Virus record (IMG/VR): IMGVR_UViG_3300013005_001883
Coordinates: 1-29,552 of that record
Reading direction: 5' to 3' (one strand)
DNA: 29,552 nucleotides
Source of the DNA: a virus
Part shown: piece by piece, positions 14,766 to 21,707 of the stretch
Layout of the letters: the number at the start of each line of letters is the position of its first letter
How positions within the stretch are numbered: position 1 is the stretch's first letter
Notes under the pieces: model-generated
Told to the model about the DNA's origin: nothing
Database searches by the model: none
Seen by the model: only the letters and a program-made list of their open reading frames with translations
Translations under genes and position numbers: made by a program

Positions 14766-16129
14766 TGCCTTTAGGTAAGTGCTGTTGCTGTTGTCAAGAT
14801 GACCCTACTTGCCCGTGTGTATGTGTAACCAGGAACGCCTGTGAAACAACGCTAGTGATCACTGGGAATCACCCTGCAACCCTAAAGTTTCCTATAGAGT
14901 ACACTCGCAACCCAGAGTCGTTCCCTCCTCAGGTTGACTTCTGCGGCTTAGAGGGTTGTGCTCCAGTTAATAGGCTAGCGTCTAGTAATCACACACAGCT
15001 GCGGTCTTGGTCTGAACAGGATAAGTTCTGGGATGATGCGTCTGCCACTATTAAGGTCTGCTGTGGAGAGATAGACTGCGTCGGGTGCGGACCGTTAGCA
15101 TCCGCCGGTACACTTACGGCAAAGGCTGTTAAGACATCTTCAAGATGCTATAGGGCTGATCTTAGGTACTCTAGCTTAGAAGTGAAGATACGCCGTGATC
15201 GTAAAGAGATCGGCGGTATCTCTGTGTGCGGCATATCCGTTAGGGCGAACTTAACATTCAAAAGATACCTTACAGTCCAAGACCACACGTGTATATACTT
15301 TTCCGCTAGGCGAGTGCTCGGCGGTGCGCCTTGCGGCAGCATTAGCATACCTAGTGATGAGTTCATTACGTGTGGTTGGTGTGAAGTCAATAACGTAAAA
15401 GTTGGAAGCTTCTCGTCGCCCAACGTATCAGGTGCACCTTTCCCTTCTCCACCAGCTGGCTGTGACCCATTAACTGACGGCGAGTGGGATGATCCTGACC
15501 CGGAAGACATCCCGCCTTGGGATGGTTTTCCTTACAACTTCTTGTATGATAACGACAGGCAGCTGGAAACATTTTGCATTGTTAGAGAGAAGTTCATTCC
15601 AGGAGCAACTGACATCGGTTGCAATGCGTCCTTTACAGTTACACTAACGGCAGATGACACTATATCAGACGAAGAGCCAAACTTCCCAGAGCCGAACACG
15701 TGGCCCTGTTGTGGTAAGTCCGAGATAAGTCAATGGTACGGGTACTCATACTGCCAGGCTACACATGCTGACCCTTACGTATGTGGGGAGTACATTTGCC
15801 CTATTAACCCGTCGCCCGTTGTGGCTTGCCCATCATATAGCGGCTTTGGATTCTTTCAAGGGCGTAACTTAGACTGCCTAGGTGAGTTCGGGTCTAACTG
15901 GACGGTGGACCTTGCAGGGCTCATATCGAGTACAGGCAGTGCTCAGCAGTACTGTAACAGCAGTTTTGATCCTTTGCTCGGCGGATCCATCACTGTCGAT
16001 AGGTGCGCCTTCGCATGCGCAACGTCCAGGAACCGCGGATACACGCTTGATTATGACATCGTCAATCAGACCCTACTTTTCGGAGAGGCATTAGACTCAT
16101 GGCAGCTAACTCTAGAATGTCCGGATTGA
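14765..16129 (+). CDS. Cysteine-rich tail tip protein
   Basis: 454 residues from the ATG at 14765, which overlaps the previous stop (TAATG). A TTG two codons upstream is less likely. I count about 35 cysteines (close to 8%), including five in a row at residues 6-10 and paired or nearby cysteines throughout (CPCVC, KVCCGEIDC, CGWC, WPCCGK). Many Asp, Pro and Gly residues suggest an extended extracellular protein held by disulfides or metal. It lies at the end of the tail module and overlaps by 31 bases the gene for an Erv/ALR-like protein, a possible dedicated disulfide-forming partner. It is a likely receptor-binding or tail tip component; no named family recognised. Confidence 0.6.
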   Translation: MPLGKCCCCCQDDPTCPCVCVTRNACETTLVITGNHPATLKFPIEYTRNPESFPPQVDFCGLEGCAPVNRLASSNHTQLRSWSEQDKFWDDASATIKVCCGEIDCVGCGPLASAGTLTAKAVKTSSRCYRADLRYSSLEVKIRRDRKEIGGISVCGISVRANLTFKRYLTVQDHTCIYFSARRVLGGAPCGSISIPSDEFITCGWCEVNNVKVGSFSSPNVSGAPFPSPPAGCDPLTDGEWDDPDPEDIPPWDGFPYNFLYDNDRQLETFCIVREKFIPGATDIGCNASFTVTLTADDTISDEEPNFPEPNTWPCCGKSEISQWYGYSYCQATHADPYVCGEYICPINPSPVVACPSYSGFGFFQGRNLDCLGEFGSNWTVDLAGLISSTGSAQQYCNSSFDPLLGGSITVDRCAFACATSRNRGYTLDYDIVNQTLLFGEALDSWQLTLECPD

Positions 16130-16500
16130 TAGTGACTCGCTTTGTGAAGGGTGAACTTCGCAGACAAGAGCGTGTGCTGCAATCGGATGAGTATGTCGAT
16201 CGCACGGCTGAAAAAGGTAGGCTCGCATGGGCAGCTCTACATAAGCAGCATCGTTTGACGATGGAGTGGTTGAGAACTGTATGGAAGCCGATGATACCCA
16301 AGCTATGTGGGTGCGATGATAGCTTTGAAGAGTACCTTCGCGATAACCCTCCATCTTTTGAAAGCGAAGAGTCTGACTTCGTATGGGGCTGGAGGTTTCA
16401 TAATCACGTGAATAGTAAGCTGCTGTGCCACCCGATCTTGAGCTTACAAGACGCCGTCCAGCTATGGCGCCCTGATTTAGTGGTATCAGAAGAAATGTAG
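16099..16500 (+). CDS. Erv/ALR-like protein, possible FAD sulfhydryl oxidase
   Basis: 133 residues. The core matches the Erv1/ALR helical-bundle pattern. It has W44 and H48 (RLAWAALHK, as in 'W..LH'), then the cysteine motif PKLCGC followed by DDSFEEYLRDNPP (compare 'PC..C...F.EYL...PP'). Then comes FVWGWRFHNHVNSKLL (residues 94-109) for the FAD-contacting 'W....HN.VN..L', ending PILSLQDA. The redox pair here is C70-G-C72 (CxC) instead of the usual CxxC, a real departure. GGAGAGG at 16082-16088 supports the ATG at 16099 over a later ATG at 16117. Known members oxidise thiols to disulfides using FAD and oxygen. Activity on the adjacent cysteine-rich tail protein is inference. Confidence 0.6.
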   Translation: MAANSRMSGLIVTRFVKGELRRQERVLQSDEYVDRTAEKGRLAWAALHKQHRLTMEWLRTVWKPMIPKLCGCDDSFEEYLRDNPPSFESEESDFVWGWRFHNHVNSKLLCHPILSLQDAVQLWRPDLVVSEEM

Positions 16501-16612
16501 CGATATACTACAGCAAACCGAGATGCTCTATAATGCATCCTAAAATGGTACGATAACTATATCGAACAGTACTGTGAAAGTGCATTCTAGTGCGTACCAG
16601 GAACCCAGTTTT
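16501..16612. other. Convergent intergenic junction
   Basis: The 112 bases between the end of the rightward virion module and the end of the leftward polymerase gene hold no gene. They contain the repeat element described separately, a 10-base palindrome (ACAGTACTGT, 16566-16575), a CGATATA at 16501 inverted relative to TATATCG at 16558, and a GTTTTT tract at 16609-16613. No standard short-loop terminator is obvious for either strand. Confidence 0.7.
16546..16599. repeat. Element 1: long-range repeat with terminal inverted repeats at the convergent junction
   Basis: Two blocks are shared with the right control region. Block A (16547-16567) is GGTACGA, two variable bases, then ACTATATCGAAC. 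Block B (16579-16593) is AGTGCATTCTAGTGC. They are 11 bases apart here and 10 apart at 29483-29528, with 19 of 21 and 15 of 15 bases identical. Element 1 is also bounded by a perfect 7-base inverted repeat, TGGTACG (16546-16552) and CGTACCA (16593-16599). On the - strand this ends in TTTT, so a weak long-loop terminator is possible. Function unknown: protein binding site, origin part or terminator. Confidence 0.7.
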
Positions 16613-18436
16613 TCAGTAATAGACTGGTTTGCTATTGGAACTAGCATCTAGCCAGCTTTTTGTACTGGCTCCGATACCAACTCGAATAGGTATGCGTAAG
16701 TTGATCGAAGGCTTCTCAAGTATACGTGCGATGTCCTTTTGGGTGTCTTCAGTGTACTGCTCTTTAGGCATCGTGATGATAAGTTCGTCGTGCACGCTGC
16801 CAATGACTTCATATCCGGCTTCCATCAAGGCGACCATTCGCTCTTTCATAAGATCAGCTGCAGATGACTGATTCGCTGTGTTAAATGCTTTGCGAGCATG
16901 GTCGGCTGGCAGATGCCGTCGGCGACCATATAGGTTACGAACATACCCACGCTGCCTGCAGAGCATCTCGGCCTCGCGAGATGTTCTCTTAAGCCCAGGG
17001 AGCTTAGCGTGATATGTGTTATAGATGTCATTGCCCCGTGCTTTAGCTAGTCGATTAAACTCGCTCACGTCGGTCGTGTCGATGCTCTCGACGACATCAG
17101 GGTCTACGCTAAGGGCATTAATCAGCCTGGCCTTCCCGCCGCCGAAGGCCATCAAAAAGTTAACAGTCTTTGCAGGCTTACGTTTGATCCCGCACAAGTC
17201 AGCGACCCACATGTGATAGTCTTGGTCGGGGTTCTTGTTATACGCTTCAATCGCATCGGGGTCTTTGATGTAGTGAACGATCGTGCGGTACTCGATCTGG
17301 GAGTAATCACAGGATATCAATATGTGACCTTCACGCGGCTCGACAAGCTCCTTAGCCTCGGGCATCAGCTGTTGCATATTAGGCTTGCTGCAACTCATAC
17401 GGCCTGTACGAACGCTAGCGTTATACGACGGGTGTAACACACCATCAATGTTACGTTCGAGATACGTCGACAAGAACGTGCCGTTGAATGTTGCTAAGCG
17501 ACGGTACTCTAACATCAACTTAAGAACTTCAACAGGTGCGCCTGGGAAGGCCATGTAAGATCTTAAAGCGTGCTTGTCGAACGATGGTGAACCGTTGTCG
17601 GTGTAAGCTATGACCGGTAGCCCATGAGCATTGCAGATAACATCAAAGCAGTCCTCGTCAGAGTTAGCTCTAATGCTGTATCCGATTAGCGACTCGAGTT
17701 CGTCGTCTATGGTCGACATACGGTGTAACGTCTTCAGCTGCGTTAGCATCGTGTTCGTTACGTTGATGTTCATGCCTGATCGTTCAATGTGATACAGACA
17801 CATTGCGATTTTATCCTCAAGATCGCAGACAAACTTGCACTCAGCACTAATGTTATCTTGAAGATAACGATGCAGTTTACGAGTGACAAACACGTCATCA
17901 GTACCGTAAGATGCCATCACGTCAGCGGGTATCCATCCGAAATCCTTGTTATCTTTGAGATACGGTTTCATCACCTTTTCATGATGACTGATGTCGTGAC
18001 TGAGCCAGTCTCTTGACAAGAAGTCAAGGCCATAGCGCATACGGTCAGAGTTAAGAATCTTTGCGTGCGCTAAAGTATCTGTAACCTTGCAGTTAACCTC
18101 GACTCCAAGGTTATTGCTGAAGACGTGCATATCGTACTTGACGTTGTGATTAACCCACGTGCCGCATGAGTTCACGACTTCCTCGAGCCATTTATACACT
18201 GGCTCCCACGGGAGGTTGCCGCCGCGATGATGGCATACTGGGACGTACCATGCATCAGGGCAATCATCAACAGTAACACAAGCCCCTGCAATGTAGCAGT
18301 CCTTCCACACGTTCAGAGCGTCTAGCTTTGTGTTACCACTAGTCGTCTCGAAGTCAAGATATAGGTACTTCGCGCCAGCCAAACATGGCAGATCGTCGAG
18401 AGTCGTACATAGTCTTCCGCCGTTGGATAATCTCAT
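16613..18436 (-). CDS. Family A DNA polymerase with 3'-5' exonuclease domain
   Basis: 607 residues. Exonuclease motifs: DFE at 28-30, NHNVKYD (Asp102) and YGTDD (Tyr177, Asp181). Polymerase motif A is DYSQIEYR at 377-384, motif B is RKPAKTVNFLMAFGG at 419-433, and motif C is VHDE at 548-551. All catalytic residues are present; there is no 5'-3' exonuclease domain. In motif B the residue matching E. coli Phe762 is Phe427 (kept), while the residue matching Tyr766 is Phe431, a less common choice. This is the phage replicative polymerase. It is the last gene of the leftward operon and overlaps the dCMP deaminase gene by 83 bases; the ATG at 18436 has only a weak ribosome binding site. Confidence 0.95.
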   Translation of the reverse strand: MRLSNGGRLCTTLDDLPCLAGAKYLYLDFETTSGNTKLDALNVWKDCYIAGACVTVDDCPDAWYVPVCHHRGGNLPWEPVYKWLEEVVNSCGTWVNHNVKYDMHVFSNNLGVEVNCKVTDTLAHAKILNSDRMRYGLDFLSRDWLSHDISHHEKVMKPYLKDNKDFGWIPADVMASYGTDDVFVTRKLHRYLQDNISAECKFVCDLEDKIAMCLYHIERSGMNINVTNTMLTQLKTLHRMSTIDDELESLIGYSIRANSDEDCFDVICNAHGLPVIAYTDNGSPSFDKHALRSYMAFPGAPVEVLKLMLEYRRLATFNGTFLSTYLERNIDGVLHPSYNASVRTGRMSCSKPNMQQLMPEAKELVEPREGHILISCDYSQIEYRTIVHYIKDPDAIEAYNKNPDQDYHMWVADLCGIKRKPAKTVNFLMAFGGGKARLINALSVDPDVVESIDTTDVSEFNRLAKARGNDIYNTYHAKLPGLKRTSREAEMLCRQRGYVRNLYGRRRHLPADHARKAFNTANQSSAADLMKERMVALMEAGYEVIGSVHDELIITMPKEQYTEDTQKDIARILEKPSINLRIPIRVGIGASTKSWLDASSNSKPVYY

Positions 18437-18839
18437 AATGCGAACCTATCATGTGGAATTTCATAGTGTTACCACCTCTGTACTCTTTTAAGCAGAGAAC
18501 GTCAGTGATGTTAGGGGTGTTAAGTATGAGACCAGCACACGCTGCGCACGGCGAATATGTGCTGATCATATAGGATGGTGTGGTCTTATCGCTGAGCTTT
18601 AGTAGGGCATTCGTTTCAGCGTGCATACACCCGCATTGGCCAGGTTCAGCGCTGCACGATTCATTATCAACGCCACTCGCAGGTCCGTTGTAGCCGAATG
18701 CGAGTATCTCAGTAAGACCGTGATCGACAATAACAGCGCCAACCTGTAGCCGTTTGCACGTAGATAGTGCTGCGACGCTGTTTGCGAACGCTATTATAAC
18801 TTCAAGTTTCTCATGGTATCGCTCCAAGCCGTTACACAT
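18354..18839 (-). CDS. dCMP deaminase
   Basis: 161 residues. The zinc-dependent cytidine/dCMP deaminase signature is intact: H73-A-E75 in CMHAETNALL and P97-C98-AA-C101 in YSPCAACAGL, with CKRLQVGAVIVD earlier in the domain. An additional cysteine cluster (CSAEPGQCGC, 62-71) just before HAE is typical of deoxycytidylate deaminases of phage and bacteria. It converts dCMP to dUMP (some also act on 5-substituted dCMP). The ATG at 18839 has AGGAG at proper spacing. The gene overlaps the kinase gene by 46 bases and the polymerase by 83. It is part of the nucleotide module; see the dCMP-specific thymidylate-synthase homolog next to it. Confidence 0.92.
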   Translation of the reverse strand: MCNGLERYHEKLEVIIAFANSVAALSTCKRLQVGAVIVDHGLTEILAFGYNGPASGVDNESCSAEPGQCGCMHAETNALLKLSDKTTPSYMISTYSPCAACAGLILNTPNITDVLCLKEYRGGNTMKFHMIGSHYEIIQRRKTMYDSRRSAMFGWREVPIS

Positions 18840-19324
18840 GTTCGTCTCCTATTGTAAAGTTCGCATATCTTAGCGACTGTGTCGTCAGTGATATCTGGCC
18901 TGTCACTTGTCACATGCAGTTTGTAATCCGCGTAATGAGTCATCAACTTGAACGTATCATTCACGCGGAGAACCTCATCTATGGTGAAGATTTCGTCCTT
19001 CGATGCTGCATAGCGATCACGAATGATAGCCGGCTCTGCAGTGATGATAATCGTAAAAGCGTAGTACTTCAACAACAGTGTTGCATGAAGTATCTTGGGT
19101 TCTTTAATCTTGCAATCACGACTCTGTAGAGACACTGAGTACGCGATTTCACTAAGATGATATCGATCTCGAACAGCATTCACTGAAGCTAAGTGAATAT
19201 AGTCATCGTCGCTCCATGAGTCTGGCAGTGGACCCAGATGCTGGTACACCATGTTAAGCCTCTTGGCTAACTTGTGGGCCAGCGTTGTTTTCCCGACGCG
19301 ATCGGTGCCTTCTAAGATAAGCAT
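18794..19324 (-). CDS. Deoxynucleoside monophosphate kinase, thymidylate kinase-like
   Basis: 176 residues beginning MLILEGTDRVGKTT, a P-loop at residues 6-14 exactly at the start, as in dTMP kinases. D53-R54 in VRDRYHLSEIAYS matches the 'DR..(.)SE..Y' substrate-binding motif of phage thymidylate kinase-like proteins. RDRYAASKDE (102-111) is a probable lid region. It transfers phosphate from ATP to a dNMP. In T4 the monophosphate kinase handles 5-hydroxymethyl-dCMP as well as dTMP. Since this gene sits directly after a dCMP-modifying enzyme, a modified dCMP is a plausible substrate. It overlaps its upstream neighbour by 71 bases. Substrate choice cannot be read from sequence. Confidence 0.8.
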   Translation of the reverse strand: MLILEGTDRVGKTTLAHKLAKRLNMVYQHLGPLPDSWSDDDYIHLASVNAVRDRYHLSEIAYSVSLQSRDCKIKEPKILHATLLLKYYAFTIIITAEPAIIRDRYAASKDEIFTIDEVLRVNDTFKLMTHYADYKLHVTSDRPDITDDTVAKICELYNRRRTCVTAWSDTMRNLKL

Positions 19325-20195
19325 GCTCTAAAACCTCTGATTCAATAGGGACATCAAGAACGCATTGCAATAACGTACGAAGTGTGGAGTTGGTAACGAC
19401 AGACAAGTCTTCACGTATTTTGAGCTTACGGTACTGTACTTCGCACGCGCGCGCGAACTCGATCTCACTATAATGCGAAGATAAGAAAGACCTATGGTCC
19501 CACACGCCGACCATAGTTCCTAGCGGGTTAAATTGAACAGCCTCAATCGCTGCTTTTAAATTCTTCTCGTAAAGATGTAAGTCAGCGACTTGATGCTGGT
19601 ACCATCCAGGCTTTATACCAACACAAGATGCGACAAAGCGCTGTATTGAGGTGTTAACGAACACGTCATACGGCATGCCTAACCACGCATCGTTCGATCG
19701 CATCGTAGCGATCATGCACAGTTCATCGTTTATGATCATAAAGTCGTAAGCAAGTGTACACGGGCAGTCCTTAGCCCATGACGCGTTGGCAATATCGCTG
19801 CTTTCGTACAACGGCAACACAGCCCTACGCGTATTAGGTGCGTCTTTCAGTAAGCCGATCACATGCTTTACTGACTTTGTAATACGCGGGCCGTACGCAC
19901 CTAGCACTTTTCCATAATTAGCGAAGTTTGCGTACTGAGGAGCATAGTGCATTATCTGATCCAAGTCGCCGTTCGGGTGCGGGTTAAAGTACCAGAAGAA
20001 CTCGCCAGCTGCGTACCTAGGGTCGAGCTTACGATGCGGGTTCGTCAGCCAAGTCGCTGTAGTCGACGTCAAGCGTGCTGCGTAGCCGTGTGTGGCCAGT
20101 GTTCCGCCGATGCGACTTTGCGATGCTTGACCATGACTGAATAGGTTCGCCAGTACGTCGATCCACATTGAATCGATATCTCGGAAATGTTTCAT
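19254..20195 (-). CDS. Thymidylate-synthase-fold dCMP hydroxymethylase (or dCMP methylase) candidate
   Basis: 313 residues from the ATG at 20195, with AGGA nine bases upstream; a TTG two codons earlier lies too close to it. The fold is ThyA-type, and key residues keep E. coli numbers by chance: catalytic Cys146 (CPCTLAYDF), Arg166-Ser167 and Asp169 (MRSND), His207 and Tyr209 (ADLHLY). The residue equal to E. coli Asn177 is Asp177 (GMPYDVF, not PFN). In T4 dCMP hydroxymethylase and in engineered synthases this Asn-to-Asp change switches substrate from dUMP to dCMP. So dCMP is very likely the substrate. Transfer of hydroxymethyl versus methyl cannot be settled by eye. It overlaps the methyltransferase-like gene by 167 bases and the kinase by 71. 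Confidence 0.85.
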   Translation of the reverse strand: MKHFRDIDSMWIDVLANLFSHGQASQSRIGGTLATHGYAARLTSTTATWLTNPHRKLDPRYAAGEFFWYFNPHPNGDLDQIMHYAPQYANFANYGKVLGAYGPRITKSVKHVIGLLKDAPNTRRAVLPLYESSDIANASWAKDCPCTLAYDFMIINDELCMIATMRSNDAWLGMPYDVFVNTSIQRFVASCVGIKPGWYQHQVADLHLYEKNLKAAIEAVQFNPLGTMVGVWDHRSFLSSHYSEIEFARACEVQYRKLKIREDLSVVTNSTLRTLLQCVLDVPIESEVLEHAYLRRHRSRRENNAGPQVSQEA

Positions 20196-21288
20196 CTTCA
20201 AAATTCCTATGACGTGTTTGTAGGTAAGCAGTTAAATTGAACACCTTCTCAGTCTTACCTACTGATGAAGATGTCACCCAGCCATCACGATACTTGGCCT
20301 CCCAATCTTCTCCACCCCAAGCGTCGTTGAGGTAGTGATAGGCTTGTTCAGCGACCCACTCACCAACGCATGGGCAGACTCCTTTAGCGATCTGTGGTAC
20401 GGGATCATTACCTAATGGAACTATCGGTAGTCCCATTATAGTCGCAAGCTCCTCGTGTGTCAATCCCCGATGATGGTCAGGGTGAATAAACCTGCCAGCT
20501 GACGAGAAGATGGTAGGGCACGGTCGCTGCCACGAGAGTCGCTTTACGCAGTGCATGCTGAATGGCATCCCGCTGTTACGCATAAGCCAAGTATCCTGCA
20601 TGCGCTCGGGCAGATGATCGCAGTCGTACTGCGCTAGCATGTTGAGATCCCAACCATTAGGTAGTCGTGCCAAGCAATCTTGTTCGTCCGGCGACAGCTT
20701 CGTTAAAGACATGTCAGTTCGATCTCGCATATGCCAAATTGCGTCGTACAGCGTTGGGGCATATTCGGGCAAAGTCATAGGCGAGATGTTAAACGGCTTC
20801 GACCCATCGTAAGCAACGAAAAAGTATCGCTTACGATATTGAGCGTTGCCAAGACTGGCAGCATTCACGAATAAGTGGGCGACCCGATACCCTTGAGCTG
20901 CGACTTTTTGCACCAGCATATCAATGAGTGGTTTACCTGTTGAGTAAGCCTGTTGGACTGACTCCCAAGTAAAGATCGGGTACTTCCCAGTGCAGTAGTC
21001 CATAAACTCCCAGATGTCTCGAGTACACGCCGCGAATGGGCCGTGTATGGTGTCGTCATACCCAGCTGTCACTGTGCTAAAGCCTGTGCAACGAGGGTTT
21101 CCGAACGCAAAGTCAGCTGGGATGTCCGGCCAGTCTTTAGCCGATGAGTTGTGAATGTTTACATTGCACATCGCCTTAGCCGTCTCAACGCCGAACCCAT
21201 GAACCTCTAGGTGATCAGTGACATCAGCAACTTGCTGAACGCCATGAGAAAACCCGCCCGCGAATACGTGAATGCCAACAGCTTTCAT
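20029..21288 (-). CDS. C5-cytosine methyltransferase-like protein with altered catalytic motif
   Basis: 419 residues. Motif I is VGIHVFAGGFSHGV (4-17). Motif IV is GNPRCTGFS (63-71), motif VI is WESV (108-111), and motif VIII is QYRKRYFFVA (150-159). Motif IX is RPCPTIFS near 255, followed by GLTHEELATIMGLP, and a degenerate motif X is QIAKGVCPCVGEWVA (299-313). This is the full order of the DNA C5-methyltransferase fold. The conserved Pro before the catalytic Cys is Arg66 here (RC instead of PC), and motif VI has ESV, not ENV. It may methylate DNA cytosine, or use a different base. The last about 55 residues overlap the next gene by 167 bases. It begins in an ATGA overlap with the MazG-like gene. 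Confidence 0.75.
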   Translation of the reverse strand: MKAVGIHVFAGGFSHGVQQVADVTDHLEVHGFGVETAKAMCNVNIHNSSAKDWPDIPADFAFGNPRCTGFSTVTAGYDDTIHGPFAACTRDIWEFMDYCTGKYPIFTWESVQQAYSTGKPLIDMLVQKVAAQGYRVAHLFVNAASLGNAQYRKRYFFVAYDGSKPFNISPMTLPEYAPTLYDAIWHMRDRTDMSLTKLSPDEQDCLARLPNGWDLNMLAQYDCDHLPERMQDTWLMRNSGMPFSMHCVKRLSWQRPCPTIFSSAGRFIHPDHHRGLTHEELATIMGLPIVPLGNDPVPQIAKGVCPCVGEWVAEQAYHYLNDAWGGEDWEAKYRDGWVTSSSVGKTEKVFNLTAYLQTRHRNFEDETFPRYRFNVDRRTGEPIQSWSSIAKSHRRNTGHTRLRSTLDVDYSDLADEPAS

Positions 21289-21707
21289 AGTAACTTTTCC
21301 AAGTTAGGTGGTGTGTACCCGGTCTTATTCGAACATCGTTGATCCGATGGTGACTTGGTCATGTTGCTTTGATGAACTTCTTCAAAGGCCTCGGGCAATC
21401 GCAGCTCAAATACAGCTGCTGTCCCTAACGTGACATACGACAAGTCAGCAAGACCGTCTAATACCTCTACCTTGTTGCAGTCTGCGAGCCCACCGATGAC
21501 CTCTGCCAGCTCCTCCATCATCAGGTGCACTCTAAGCCATCGAACATCTTTGTCCCGGTTGTACGTCTTGAGCGCATCTTGCGCTTCACCATCAATGAGA
21601 TGTGACAGTTGGAGCATAGCCGGGTCGAAGTCTTTGGGCCAATCATGACGCGGAGTGATACCCATGCGATTGTGAAACGCTTTAACCTGCTCAAGCTGAT
21701 CTTTCAA
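21285..21707 (-). CDS. MazG-like nucleoside triphosphate pyrophosphohydrolase
   Basis: 140 residues, all-alpha NTP-PPase family. The metal ligands are seen as EELAE (65-69) and LDGLAD (83-88, Asp84 and Asp88), followed by YVTLGTAAVF. The C-terminal phrases EAFEEVHQSNMTK and KTGYTPPNL are typical of phage PRA-PH/MazG-like proteins. Start is TTG at 21707, in a TTGA overlap with the primase stop, with AAGGAG seven bases upstream. It splits NTP to NMP and pyrophosphate. Next to a dCMP-modifying enzyme it could act like T4 dCTPase, removing dCTP and supplying dCMP; the base preference is inference. Confidence 0.8.
   Translation of the reverse strand: MKDQLEQVKAFHNRMGITPRHDWPKDFDPAMLQLSHLIDGEAQDALKTYNRDKDVRWLRVHLMMEELAEVIGGLADCNKVEVLDGLADLSYVTLGTAAVFELRLPEAFEEVHQSNMTKSPSDQRCSNKTGYTPPNLEKLL

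Noticed and set aside
16529-16534. TATAAT on the + strand at the convergent junction
   Set aside because: No -35 box at 16-18 bases upstream and nothing sensible to transcribe rightward from there.
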